Part shown: positions 1 through 11,400 of the stretch, piece by piece | How positions within the stretch are numbered: the stretch's first letter is position 1 | Layout: each line of letters starts with the position of its first letter | Assembly (NCBI GenBank): GCA_017506865.1 | Contig: JAFCMP010000119.1 | Coordinates: 124,001 to 188,000, forward strand | Source of the DNA: Tribonema minus | Lineage: Eukaryota > Sar > Xanthophyceae > Tribonematales > Tribonemataceae | Length of the DNA: 64,000 nt | Direction: 5' to 3' | Translations under genes and position numbers: made by a program | Notes under the pieces: generated by a model | What the model was told of the DNA's origin: nothing | Database searches by the model: none | What the model saw: the letters and a program-made list of their open reading frames with translations, nothing else

Positions 1-163
1 CAGTTGTACTGACATGAGCCCTAGTAGTAGTAGTGGTGGCAATAGCATGAGTGGTTTATAGCAACGCAATCCAGCATACCTGAGTGAGAAGATCGTAAAG
101 GGTCTTCCAAAAATGTTAACAGAAGAACAGCAACGATAAATCAACAGGATATTGGTTACTCAG

Positions 164-3100
164 CTTGATGCGCTGTTCGGTCGCTGCGTTGCGCATCAGG
201 TGCTCAAGAGGCGCATGGATGAAGAGCGCCGGCAGGTGAAGAAGGAGATGGAGGCTGCCGCAAAAGCTCTTGAAATTGAAGAGGTAAGCGTGGTGTCCGT
301 CAACAAGCTGAGCCTAGACACCACAATTCTCAAAAATTGGCAAATAGTTTTTTTTATCGGCGATGCACAGCGTTTGCCAAAAAGCGATGCATGAACCCAA
401 CCGTAACTTGTCTTGTGGGTCTGCGTGCGGCGTAGGGTTAGGGTTAGGGTTACTGTTTGCATGTTGAACGCCAAATCCCTCAATTACACATAACAAAACC
501 TCAACGCAGGCTCATCAGAAGCCCTCACTGTCAAAGTATGCATGTATGCAGCAGACCCGGATGCCATGGGCGTCCAACGCCAGCCTATGTCGCGTCTCTC
601 GATAGGCTGTCGTTGATGTGCATTGCGGCAGGCGATTTTGCGGGAACACCCATGTCATCAGGTTCTGTGCAACTACTTGCCATGCTACCGATCCCTGGAT
701 CAAACGTCATAATGGCGTTGTAATGCCATTAATGGGCGCAGCAGCGGTCCTCTCTGTTGGATATCCAAACTGTTGGATATCCAAACTTAGGAGGTGAATT
801 AACCGGCAGGTACAGCCTGCTGAGCATCCTCAGCGCGACTTTAAACTCCTGACTTGGCACCTCAGCGATCCTGATTGATGCTGCGTGCGCGGACAGCAGT
901 GGAGACGCAGAACAAAATGCACAATTGTCTTCCCTACCAGCTGATCATTCACGCTGCTGCAGCTGTGTGCTGACCTGTATTGGCCTTTGTTGGTCAACAG
1001 ATGATTGATGCGCTAAGCTGCTACTCACCCCAGGCCTCTCTGCAAAAAAGACACTGACACGTGCCGCTGCGCAATGCCTGTGCCCCGATGCTGCTCGCTG
1101 CTCTGCAGGCAGCTGCCGAAGCGGAGAGGAAAACCCGGCGCCTCGCTGCCATGAACGCGCTGTCAGAGGGCGCCGCCTCCAAAATACAGAGGGTGTACGC
1201 GCAGGTGAGCGCACTCATTCACTTTTATGAATTGTGGTACCCTCGCAACCCAGAAGGGGGAGGATGCCCTGCTAAATGTAAAGCCTTTCAGATCAGCAGT
1301 GAAGCCAGTCATTACAGGAAGCAATTACAAGTGAATTGCTGCGTGCATGAGCTGCTTCCAAGATGCAGAGGGTGCATGTACATGCGATTGCACTCAATTC
1401 ATTGTCATGAAGCCGCGTGGATGAGTTAGGTGCAGTCATGCTGAAGCGTCGATTCACGCTGCCGCTGCAGTGATGCTGTGGCGCTGACGGCTGTCGGCTT
1501 TGTACTGAGCATTGTTTCAATTGACCCGTGCTGAGGTTTACAAGTGCCATCACAGCTGCAACACATGAATCCGGAGCATACCGGCAACTTTGCAATGCAG
1601 CTGTGTGTGTGAGAGTGAATGTGGGCACTTAGAGGCGGCTGGCGATGGCCACCGCTTGCGAGTGATTTGACGTTGCCATCACTGCCACCAGCGACTGAAC
1701 ACCCTCGTCAATGCAATACTCATGCACAAATTGCACTGCACTCGCTCCGGCCTGTTTAAGGGAGGGGCACACGTCCGACAGAGTCATATGTCAAAACACA
1801 TGTAGTGACTGTAGAACAGAGATCATGTGTGCACATCACACTGCAGTTTCTGAAGCGTGTCAATGCGATGTCCTCATGTGCGCCATTTTGTGTGCCAAAG
1901 TACTGGCGGCGCCTGGACAACAAACATTGTGCGTGCATATCTACCTGCATGCACTCCGGTAGGTTCATTTAGGCACCAGTGCAGCAGTCCTGTGCAAGCA
2001 ACCAAACACCCGCAGCAACGCCATCAGCTGCACCTGCTACCAGTTTTATTGCTGTGACTGTCAGCTCTTCTTCAAGAGATCACGGTGATCCACATGATGA
2101 ATTGATGCCCACGTTCACGATTGACCATCTCCCCTGCGTCCATCTGCATTGCTCAACAACAGTACCGCGCGCGCGAGTACGTGCGGCGGCTGGCGATGGC
2201 GACCTACGAGAAGCACTTTGACGTCGCCAGCGGCGCCTACTGGTGGTCCAACCCCCTGATAAAAACAGTTTCGTGGGCGAAACCGCCGCTCCTCGGGGCG
2301 TACGACGTGGACCCGCCAGATGAATGGGCCGTGATGCCCGGCGCGTACGATCTGGTCTACTACTACAACCCCAGGACATTTGCCATGGTGGGTGTTGACG
2401 CTGAGCAGCGCTGCCAGCCTGACCTTAATGATGATCACTGCCGCCTAGCAGAGCGCATGTCGTACTCAACCTGCAAGTTTTTGGTGTGCGCACACATGTG
2501 CACCATGCAGTTTTCTAAACGCGGCGTTGCAATTGCTCAGTGTCAAAAGGCTGTGTGCGTGCAATTTACTCGAGTGCTCGCGGTTCGTTGTCTTATGACC
2601 AGCGGTTCCTTGTCATGTGACATACATGGCGGAAATTGAGCCCGGCGGTGCAAAGGGCAATAACCGTGCGCGTTTCTGACATTGCGCATCTAGCATCAGA
2701 GAGCAGACCACTCCTAATGCGCAGAAAAAGCGAAACATCTGTTTTTGCGGATAAGTCACATGTTGTGGAGGCCAGCAGGGCGGCGGCGGCACCTAGTTTT
2801 CTGCCGCATAGCCTAGGCAGCTGCAAATGGAGAAGTTGCGGGGCACCAACTTCTGCAGTGCGAGCCAAGCACGCCCAGCATGCACAACACATACGCCACT
2901 ACTTATGCAGCAGTGCACACCGCACGATTGGTAACTTACCTGCTCGTGCACAAAAATATGTGCAGCTTTGAAAATGCCCTGTGCCAAGTGCGTCAGACAC
3001 GTTCGTGCATCGCAGCGCTGATGCCCACGCAATGACAAATTTTCAATGCAAATTCTTCCTGCCCCGGCGCAGTCGTGGACCGTGCCCGAGGGCACCGTCC

Positions 3101-3555
3101 CCTGCAGCAAGTGCAACGCGTACTTCGCCACGCGCCTCGCCCCCGGCTGGGCCCCCGGCACCGCCGCGGACCCCTCCGTGTTCTGCGACTACTGCTATGA
3201 CCTCGTGCACTTCTGGGAGGCGCGCAGCGGCGGCAGCGGCGCAGCAGCAACGCTCAACACGTACAGGATCATTCCTGGCGCCGGCGCTGGATCGCTCTTT
3301 GCGCTGCTGCGCGGCGACTACGAGGAGATTGAGCCGGTGACCGCGGAGCCGCCGGACGGGTGGGCGCCGCTTCAGCATTTGCTGGAAAATTCTAGTGGCG
3401 TGAGTGACGGGGGCGGCAGCGATGGCGGCGCGGCGCTGTGGCAGAGCGGTGCCGCCGATGATTTTGGAGGCGGCGGCGGCGGGTTTGTGAGCCATCAAGA
3501 TCAGGGTGAATACGCAGGCGCCAGCGGCATTTACTACTACGAGCAGCATCAATAA
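164..3555 (+). CDS. IQ motif / WW-like domain protein, 5' partial
   Basis: Exons 164..283, 1109..1204, 2163..2387 and 3073..3555 all join in phase 0 with GT-AG borders (donors gtaagc, gtgagc, gtgggt) and give 307 residues ending at a TAA. No ATG fits the first exon, so the gene starts upstream of the window. The first 40 residues are charged and helical. An IQ calmodulin-binding motif (SKIQRVYAQ then YRAREYVRR, residues about 64-81) is split by intron 2. It is followed by a WW-like stretch (about 87-116, YEKHFD...GAYWWSNP...VSW). A CxxC...CxxC pair (C158, C161, C185, C188) may bind zinc. The tail is Gly-rich and ends in tyrosines. IQ plus WW proteins are common calmodulin-binding scaffolds in algae; the precise role is unknown. 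An acceptor at 148 is a possible alternative start of exon 1. The joins are convincing; the function is only a domain statement. Confidence 0.72.
432..452 (+). repeat. telomere-like TTAGGG repeats in intron 1
   Basis: Three consecutive TTAGGG-type units lie inside intron 1 of the IQ/WW gene. They match the interstitial repeats near the other end of the window (62030-64000). Confidence 0.6.
1350..1421 (+). repeat. decayed copy of exon-2 tail plus donor region (IQ gene)
   Basis: The stretch reads A-S-K-M-Q-R-V-H like the true exon end (A-S-K-I-Q-R-V-Y, ending at 1204). It is then followed by sequence like the start of intron 2 (cactcattcac... against cactcaattcat...). The GT of the donor is no longer present at the equivalent point. 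It is a diverged tandem duplicate across the exon 2/intron 2 junction, lying inside intron 2. Confidence 0.55.
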
Positions 3556-5571
3556 TATATGATATCTCATAGGTACAGATGTACATTGTTGTTTCCCAAT
3601 GGGTTCTCGCTTCGGGCGCGAAACAGCCCTCATGCTTGATGTAAAGCTTGTTGCCAAAATTTGCATGTGTCTTGCGGCAAGTTGAAAAGTGTTCCAATGC
3701 ACTTGAAGTCACCCTTAAACAACATGGGAAATTTTTCTGCACGTATGTATGCAAATACGATGCACAGGTTGCGGCGCTCAATGCAGCGGCTACTGCGGCA
3801 CTTGTTGAAGTGCAGCGGTGACCGTGTCTTGGAGTTGTGACCAAAGATGCAGCATGAGTGTAGATGCACCTCGCCTGTGCTGGTCTGCTGCGTTGGGTGT
3901 TTACGTCCGCATAGCCAGCACAGAGGACAGTGGCGCACTCCTACAGGAGGTTGTGCGCTTGCACCTGAGCTGCTTGATACAGTCATGCCGGGCCATGTGG
4001 TTTTGAGTATGTTAGCGGTATGAACACAAATGCTCCGAGCCATCTCGCGCAAGTAACACCAGTCGAGAGGTGAGTCATACGTCCATGCTGCAGCCACAAG
4101 AATCCATCAGGGTGTTGGCTGTAGTCGGTGAAGAGCTCCCCTCAAGCAGTCACGGCCAAGAACTGACAGACTTGCAGGCAAGCATATATTCAAACAATAT
4201 GCGGTACGATGCAGTCAAGGTGCCATACCTCAGGCTGCCATCCCAACCATTACATATGCGCATGACGCTGTGGTGGACGCGTTTGATGCTGGCGGACAAT
4301 GTTGTGCTCAATTTACGCTGTTGCCGATCATGTACGATCTCGCCATCGTGTGCGCAAGCCGACTGTTAGCAGATATTTGAAGGCGTGCACACCCGGCAGT
4401 TGGCAACAGTGTCACTACTGTAGTGCTCATGGGGCGCTACAGTATGCTGGCAACAGCCATTTGTGCTCATTGCTGCTCGCTGTGGCACCAAAGAACTGAC
4501 CAATCAACCAGAATGTGTACGTGAACGCTGATCGACTTGTAACGGGTGCTGGAAGCAGCGGCCAAACGCAGTGGCACCATTATGATAAATTTCACAAATT
4601 GAATGTCCAAAAAATTTGAGCAGGCAATGATCATGATGAGTCAGCAACAGGAATTTCTTGCAAATATTTTGTAACCAAAGGATTCAAAAGCGACTACAGT
4701 GACACCATACTCAAAAGTATAAGCTTACAAACAGTTTGACAAGTACCTGGCAGTGCTGGCACTGTCACAGTCTGCCCTGAGGGCCCTTGATGCCGTCCTA
4801 TGCATCGGATGGACCAGGTCTTGGTCTCCACATAATATCTGGGTGCTGCAGCAGGTGCCATTGTATAGAAAGCGCTTTTTTACTACGCGACAGCAGCAGT
4901 ACGCGCTTTGCACAAGCATCTGCTCGCAGGTGCCGCAGTGCCAGCATCATTTTCATAATTGTACATGGAGCTGGCTGCGGTACCTCGCTCATAGCTGCAC
5001 GGCTGCTTCATCTGTTGACTGTGCATGGGGCACCTGCAAGTGCCGCTCAGTGAGCATATTTCTATGTATTACTTGAGAATAGCTGTTTCCAGGACCAGGC
5101 TATTTTTCAACATTCTCGCAGATGCGTGATGCAACTCCGAGTTGACGGAAGGCAGCTTCGGCCATTCATTTGACAGGCTTGCCCAGTGGGAGCTGCACAA
5201 TGGCCACTGCTGCACACGCAAGGCTACGCACAAACACAGCGGCCAGGGCTGCCAGGTGCACTTCCTCAGACCATCGCATTTTGTCAACAATTTTTCTGGT
5301 ATGGGCGAGAGGGTTCCTTAATGCGTGTCGGACGATTTGGGCATGCCACGTGGCATTACATTATGAAAGTAAGGGCAATTGAACCAAGAGCGACATTACA
5401 AAAACAGATGAAACATGAGTTTCCTTGCAGATATTCAGCACAGCCATAAATCACATTTACGGGTTTACAGTCATTCACAGACTGTGTGCTCTGTGTACTA
5501 GTAGTGCCGGTGAATCTGCAAGAGACTCTGTCGCGCACGAGGTGCGTTTTAACCCTACACACTGTGACCAC
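3556..5571. other. intergenic, no gene recognised
   Basis: Only short open frames without recognisable domains are present between the IQ/WW gene and the ankyrin-type gene, which end toward each other. I see no clear repeat and no RNA gene. Confidence 0.5.
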
Positions 5572-7302
5572 TCAGTCACGGGGGCACTGGCAGGGGCACT
5601 CAAAACTGTGCAGAACCCGCTTTGCCGTGGCAATCCTGCTTTCCATCTCGTTGCACTCATCAGTGCCCCACTTGCCCCACGGACAGCCGTGCCTGAGTGC
5701 CCACAGTACGGCCTTATCAGACTTGCATACTGACAACATGCCAACGAGGTCCCAAGGCCCCCGCAACAACGCACCGTCACGGGGAGGCTCAGGCCACTGG
5801 GCCCCTTCGCGCAGCAGGTATTCGGCGACAGTGAAGTTTGGGTCCTCGCACAACCACCGATCCGTGCGCTGCGGCATCAGCGCTGCCGCCAGCATGGCCG
5901 TCATGCCTCCCGCGCTCCAGTCCCCCCACCCGCAGCCCCTCATCCACTGCAGGACGGCGGGCGTGCAGCGGCTGCCCGGGACGCCCGCGACTGTGCTGCA
6001 GATGGTGCCCGCATCGAACGGGCACTGCTTACCTCGGAGCCACCTGAGGAGGGGCAGGTGGCCGCGGTGGGCGGCGATCTCCATCACGCGTTCCGAGAGC
6101 TCCGAGTCGTACGCTTCGATTCGGAGGTCCAGGAGCCACTGGACGGTGGCGATGTCGCCCCCGCTGACCGCGGCCTCGAGCATGGTCATTTCCTCCATGG
6201 CCCGGCCAGGGTTATCTGAATTGGACCCCGCGCGGTAGGCGAGCTGCTCGTCCAGGGGGCCAAACAGCGCCAGCCCCGGCCCCAGCAGGAACTGCAGCGT
6301 GCGCAGGTGCCCGTTGGCAGCGGCCCTCTGGCACAGAGACAGGGTGTAGCACCGCGGCCACACACGCGGCGGCCGCTGCTGCGACACCCACGTCAGCGCG
6401 TCGCCGCCGTCGCCGCACTCCGCGAGGACTTGCCCCCACCGGCGCATGCCGGCGTCCCACTTCAGCGAGCCCACTTTACGGTTCTCTGGGCTCGCCACCA
6501 GCGCGTGCAGGGCGGACAGCAAGCCGGCATTGCACAGCCGTGCTGCGCCGGTCAACGTCCAGCTCGCATCTTGTACGCCGCCGAGGGCCATGCAGCGCCG
6601 CACCAGCGCCACATCGCCCGTAGCGCCGGCGGCACGGGCGATGGACCCCGACCTGCGGCCGACGCGCCGCGCAGCTGCCTCGAAGTCGTCGCTGCGCAGT
6701 GCCGCGTCCAGCCGAGCGTGGCTGTGCGCAGCCTGCGCAGGCTGCGTTGCGCACACCCACATGACTGCGCTTCGCCCGTAGCTGGGAGCAAAGGCGGTCT
6801 CCTCAACGACCACGCTCATGTACGCCGCCCGCACAAGCCTGCTGACCGGCGCCGTGAAGAACCAGTCATTGCTGTCCCTGTAGGAGAGTACGCGCGTGAG
6901 CAGATCCCAGCTTGCGAGCACCGAGGAGGGGTTGGTGACGCATTTTGTAGGTGGTTCAGTGTTGTTCGTCTCGAGCGCGGCTTTGACGGCATCTGCCCGC
7001 AGCTTGGAGCTGGCAACGTCCTTCTGGAACCTCGAAAAGCCTGGCAGCTTGTAAGTGGCAACGACTTCATCAGGGTCTGGGAAATCTGGCGGAGGGTGCT
7101 TCCAGCTAGGGCGGAGGTGCTGCAACGTTTCCTCGATGGTGGTGAGCTCCGCTGTTGTGGCTGGCATGTCTGGCAAAAAGTCCGCCATCTCTGCAGGGGC
7201 AGTGCAACGACCGATCATGAGCCTCGCTTTGGTACTTTGGTACATCCAGCATGTCGTACGCAAAAACCGTACAACGAGGCTTTCAAGCAGCTTAGAAGAC
7301 AT
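5572..7302 (-). CDS. ankyrin-repeat-type protein, single exon
   Basis: An uninterrupted frame of 576 residues. A second in-frame ATG at 7188 (538 residues, beginning MADFLPDM) is an equally good start because the first 38 residues look unstructured. After about residue 100 comes an F-box-like helical segment (S-W-D-L-L-T-R-V-L-S-Y ... F-F-T-A-P-V-S-R-L-V-R-A-A-Y). Degenerate ankyrin-like repeats follow, with the pattern A-A-x-x-G-H-L-x-x-L-x-x-L (for example AAANGHLRTLQFLL, AHRGHLPLLRWLRGKQCPFD) and a final LRHGCPWGKW unit. This layout matches the large intronless ankyrin families of brown algae and relatives, whose role is unknown; protein binding is the general expectation. GC is higher than in flanking DNA. 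The plus-strand open frames here are antisense shadows. Confidence 0.8.
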   Translation of the reverse strand: MSSKLLESLVVRFLRTTCWMYQSTKARLMIGRCTAPAEMADFLPDMPATTAELTTIEETLQHLRPSWKHPPPDFPDPDEVVATYKLPGFSRFQKDVASSKLRADAVKAALETNNTEPPTKCVTNPSSVLASWDLLTRVLSYRDSNDWFFTAPVSRLVRAAYMSVVVEETAFAPSYGRSAVMWVCATQPAQAAHSHARLDAALRSDDFEAAARRVGRRSGSIARAAGATGDVALVRRCMALGGVQDASWTLTGAARLCNAGLLSALHALVASPENRKVGSLKWDAGMRRWGQVLAECGDGGDALTWVSQQRPPRVWPRCYTLSLCQRAAANGHLRTLQFLLGPGLALFGPLDEQLAYRAGSNSDNPGRAMEEMTMLEAAVSGGDIATVQWLLDLRIEAYDSELSERVMEIAAHRGHLPLLRWLRGKQCPFDAGTICSTVAGVPGSRCTPAVLQWMRGCGWGDWSAGGMTAMLAAALMPQRTDRWLCEDPNFTVAEYLLREGAQWPEPPRDGALLRGPWDLVGMLSVCKSDKAVLWALRHGCPWGKWGTDECNEMESRIATAKRVLHSFECPCQCPRD

Positions 7303-8475
7303 GCAGGCTGCAAGGTTTGCTCAGCGACGCGCTGCAGGTCCCTTCTATCATAATGCTGCAAGACACTGCCAAATATTTCGCAATTCCTGTGTGTCACTGC
7401 TCAAATACCACCTTCAGGCTGCGGCGCGACACCAAATGCAGCGTAGCAGCAACTCACCAGCGGAAGTTGCTGCCGGTAAGTCAAATCTGGCAGATAGCCA
7501 CGCCCTTGACCGCTTCAGAAACGCATGCCGTGCTTTCAGTACACGCAGCACATGCAGATCGTGCATGAAGCCCTTCGGCCCCTCCTCTGGAGGCTGCGAA
7601 CGCCGATGCCGATGCATCCGTTAGTCGCCCTATGCAGGTGTAGGTGATAAAGTGCCAGCTGTTTCGTCGCTCTGAACGGTTATTTTTACTTCATCATTGA
7701 AGTTTGCGATGAAACGGTTTTATTGTTAACGGTTTCATTGTTACTTCATCATTGAAGTTTTGCACGGCTGAGGCCAGGTGTACACAGGTGGTGGTCTGCA
7801 ATGTGATCTCTCCGCATTTTGATGAAGCCACAACATGCTTTGGTCGGTCTTTCTGTGCAGCGTGACGCTGTGCGTTACTTGCCGATCAAAAGCACCACAC
7901 GCCGTGGCACACGGACTGCAAAACACAAGGCGGTTCTTTTGACTCTGAGAACATGTAAATCTCACGCACACTGTTGAATATGAACATCGTCTGCGACAAC
8001 GTGAGGATGGATCTCCAGGCTCACACGCTCTATTTCTTCAACACTGGCTCTCTTCGCATGCGAGGAGCTGCGAAGGGCCCAGAGAGAGGCACGTTGCGTG
8101 TCTCAAATTGCTGCCTCCACACTAGAACAGAGCCCCCCGACGCAGGACAAGACAGGCCGCCGCCGGCCCGCGACCACGCCGAGGTTCTGCGCACCGGATA
8201 CTAGAACTCGCGGACTTGAGGCGAGTTGATGACGAATTCCGTGGCTGCGTACCTGTCTCGCAATTCATCATCATCATCTATGGCAATCGAGAAGCAGTTG
8301 TCAGTAACAGCACTTCCATTCAGGATGTGAATTCACAAATTGGACCATTTTGAAAAAGGCAATTTGCAGATTGCAGTGATCGTTGTGCACCGTCGTCCGA
8401 CTCACACTCAAATCTGTTGTTGATTGACTGACGTTGACACCAGGTCAAGGAGTCGAGGCAGGGCGCTCAAGGAAC
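7303..8475. other. intergenic between divergent ankyrin and BTB-TLDc genes
   Basis: No gene is recognised. It should hold the promoters of both divergent genes. A near-palindromic element with core cttcatcattgaag occurs twice, around 7689 and 7743, about 54 bases apart. Confidence 0.45.
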
Positions 8476-11400
8476 ATGATTGTACACAGCAGTGACGCTG
8501 CTGCTGAAGCAGATTTGCCGGAAGATCTGCAAGCCAAACAGACGGAAGTCACGGGAGCTGTCAAGACCATATTGCAGGTAATCGTCCATCAACAATGTTG
8601 CAATAGTAACTAATTATCGTTTCAGTTACTGATCGGACTCATGACTGTTGGCCTTGGTTGCGTAACGAATTATCGTTTCAGTTAATGACTGGACTTATGA
8701 CTGTTGGCCTTGGTTGCCTTGTCCTGCTGCCTAAGCCTTGCGAAAGGGCTCCATACAGTAGTCACATTGTATGTAACATGATGCGCCGTGGACAGCTTGC
8801 TTCACTTGTTGACCGTCACAACAATTAATCCTTTCCTGGCTGATGTTATGTGGTTAACATGCATGGGCTCTACCGTCATGTCGCTACTCAAGCTGGCTGG
8901 TCACCTGACTAAAGTCTGCGTGTACACGTTAAACAAGCGAATTAAATCCAGCCTTTGTATCCCCTGGCGGCTTGAATGAAGTTGGCTTCCATTAGATACC
9001 CTTACACACCACGCAACAGACCCCACAAGATTGCTGTTTGCGGCGATTTTTTTTTCAGTTCAAGTTGTTGAGATTCACGTGAATTGCATTTCAGTCCAAT
9101 ACCACGGCTCTGCGCATGCAGCTGGAACAGGCTCAAAAGTGAGCAGCAGACGTTGGAGGGCAGCGCTGCATGCTGCATTACAAATATACTTCTATTCAAG
9201 AGCTCTGGGGCACTCTCTGCCACTCGTGCAGTGTGCAACAGCAGCAGCTTTCAGTTCAGCGAACTGCACCAGCGCACTAGCATATTGGGGGGGCGGCTTA
9301 TATAACATCCAGCAAATGTATTATCCAGGCTTTAAAAATAGTTTTGGGGCCAAGTATCCTTCAAGTAATAGTAGGTGTCCGGCCGGCTTAAATAGGGACA
9401 TTACGGTAGTGCATGCTGGTGTCTTTGCTGCCAGTTTTTCTTTGTATGCATGCTTCAGCTACTTGTGGCCTGCCTCACTGCTTCAGCCTCGCCGATCTGA
9501 CACGAATTTGACATATGTCAGTGTCCCTAGCAGATCTTTGTGCTATGCCCTGCTGAGTGTGCAGCTGCCAGTGCACATGATGCCTTTGCCTAACGCACAC
9601 AAGACTATGATCATGCCTGCAGAATACTCCGTCACCATCGCAAGCGCCTTTGTGCATTGTTTGCTCCGCAGGTCATCGCTCAGAAGCGACAGGAGCTGCA
9701 AACGCGCACAGAGTGGTTGCAGATGGAAATGGAACGTGCATGCCTCGCGGAAAAGGTATGTGCTGACGTACATAGATGTCGCCGACAAGTGGAGTCACTC
9801 TCTGCGATCCAATCATTGCTTTGGCACTGCCATTGCCGTTGGATGCTCGCGTCCAACACCTACCTGTTGGCACTGTGTCTCCAGCTTCATACATCAGAAT
9901 GCCGTAAAACTGTGCTGTTGCGCATAACGCAAATCATTAGACCGTAACTTGCATGGCATACTAAAGTCGTAGTGTGCCCAGAGCTATGATCTGCCTCGCA
10001 GCTGGGCTTTGCTGCCAGTGCTTTTGTTCTTGCTTTGAGCCGCTCCAGTTGCAGTGAAGTTGCATGATGAGTGCACAAATTTCAGCTGTCACACCCAGCC
10101 CGGAGCCCCCAGCATCTCGTTGACGACCCGCACACCAACTTATCTACGGCAACCACAATGCCTAAAGTAGATGTTGCTGCAATATGGCGATGACTACCAA
10201 CAGTTGCGACATGAGATTGCAGTGCTATCGCAATGTTATGGTACATAATATTTGTCCTTGTCCTTGGGGACTTTGTGATCCCGGCAACTCAAGCAAGTGT
10301 GCAATCAGTACGCTGAGCAATGCCTGCAACCATTGCTGCTTGCAAGCTATGGACCGGAAGTACTGCTAATGCGTCAGCTCCCGCATATCGCTCAACCCCC
10401 CCACAAACTTCATGGGGCCAAACTGTCGCACCTACTTGCGACAGAAGAGCACCACCTGTGAGTCCGCCACACATATAATGATCAAGCCTCAAGCTGCATC
10501 ACGAGCCGCAATGTTCTGTATGCACCATGCCATCACTGCATGGGGCACTGTGGGCATACACCAGTGTGCCTGCTGCACGCTGCTGCAGCAGTTGCTGTGT
10601 GGTTTCCTGATGCATGCATCTGACACAGGCGCATGATTCCCTTGCCTCAACAATGGCAAATGCGGGCGTTTCCTCTGTGTACGCCCCATGCCTTAGGGCA
10701 GCTGCTTCTCAATGGCAATAATATTATGTTATCAGCACCTACTCAGCAGGGTGCAACCACGCACTCCACTGCTGCTGTCGTGCAGCACTACAAGCCCCCT
10801 GCGCTTCTCATCCTCAACGTCGGCGGCGCCAAGCTTCGCGTCAAGCGCAGCGCTCTGACGCACGTCAAGGACAGCAAGCTCGCGTGGATGTTCAGTGGCC
10901 GGTGGGACCACGTACTGCCACGCGACCATTCAGGCCGCATTTTTCTTGACCTGGACGTCAAGTGGTTCAGTCCGATCACTCAGTACCTCAGCAAGCTCAG
11001 CCGGGGCGTAGCAGCAGACGCAGTGCACCTGCCAATTACGCTGTTGAGCGATGATGACAAGCTGGGTTTGCGAGCGTGTGCAGAGCTGTATGGCCTCGGT
11101 GACATTTTCCCCAAGGCGACACTTTACAGTATTGCTGAGCAGGCACTTGTGGACATGGCTCAGCACGTTGCATCAGTTGCGCGCCTCGGACAGAACAGCG
11201 GGCTCATGATTGGCTGGTCTGCTCCGTGGCAGCTGCTGTACCGATCTTCTGTTCACGGGGCCACAGCACAAGAGTTTCACCGCCTGTGTGACGGCAAGCC
11301 CAACACGGTCTGCCTTGCCGTTGATGACAGGGGCCACGTGTTTGGCGGTTTCACATCGGTAGGCTGGGCGACTGGTACGTCTTACCAGCTTGACCCAGCC

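Noticed and set aside
6307-7353. 348-codon plus-strand frame opposite the ankyrin gene
   Set aside because: Antisense shadow of a GC-rich coding strand. The minus frame is longer and has recognisable repeats.
9031-9927. 298-codon open frame on the plus strand
   Set aside because: It overlaps intron 1 and exon 2 of the BTB-TLDc gene in a different frame, has no domain, and reads like random Cys/Ser-rich translation.
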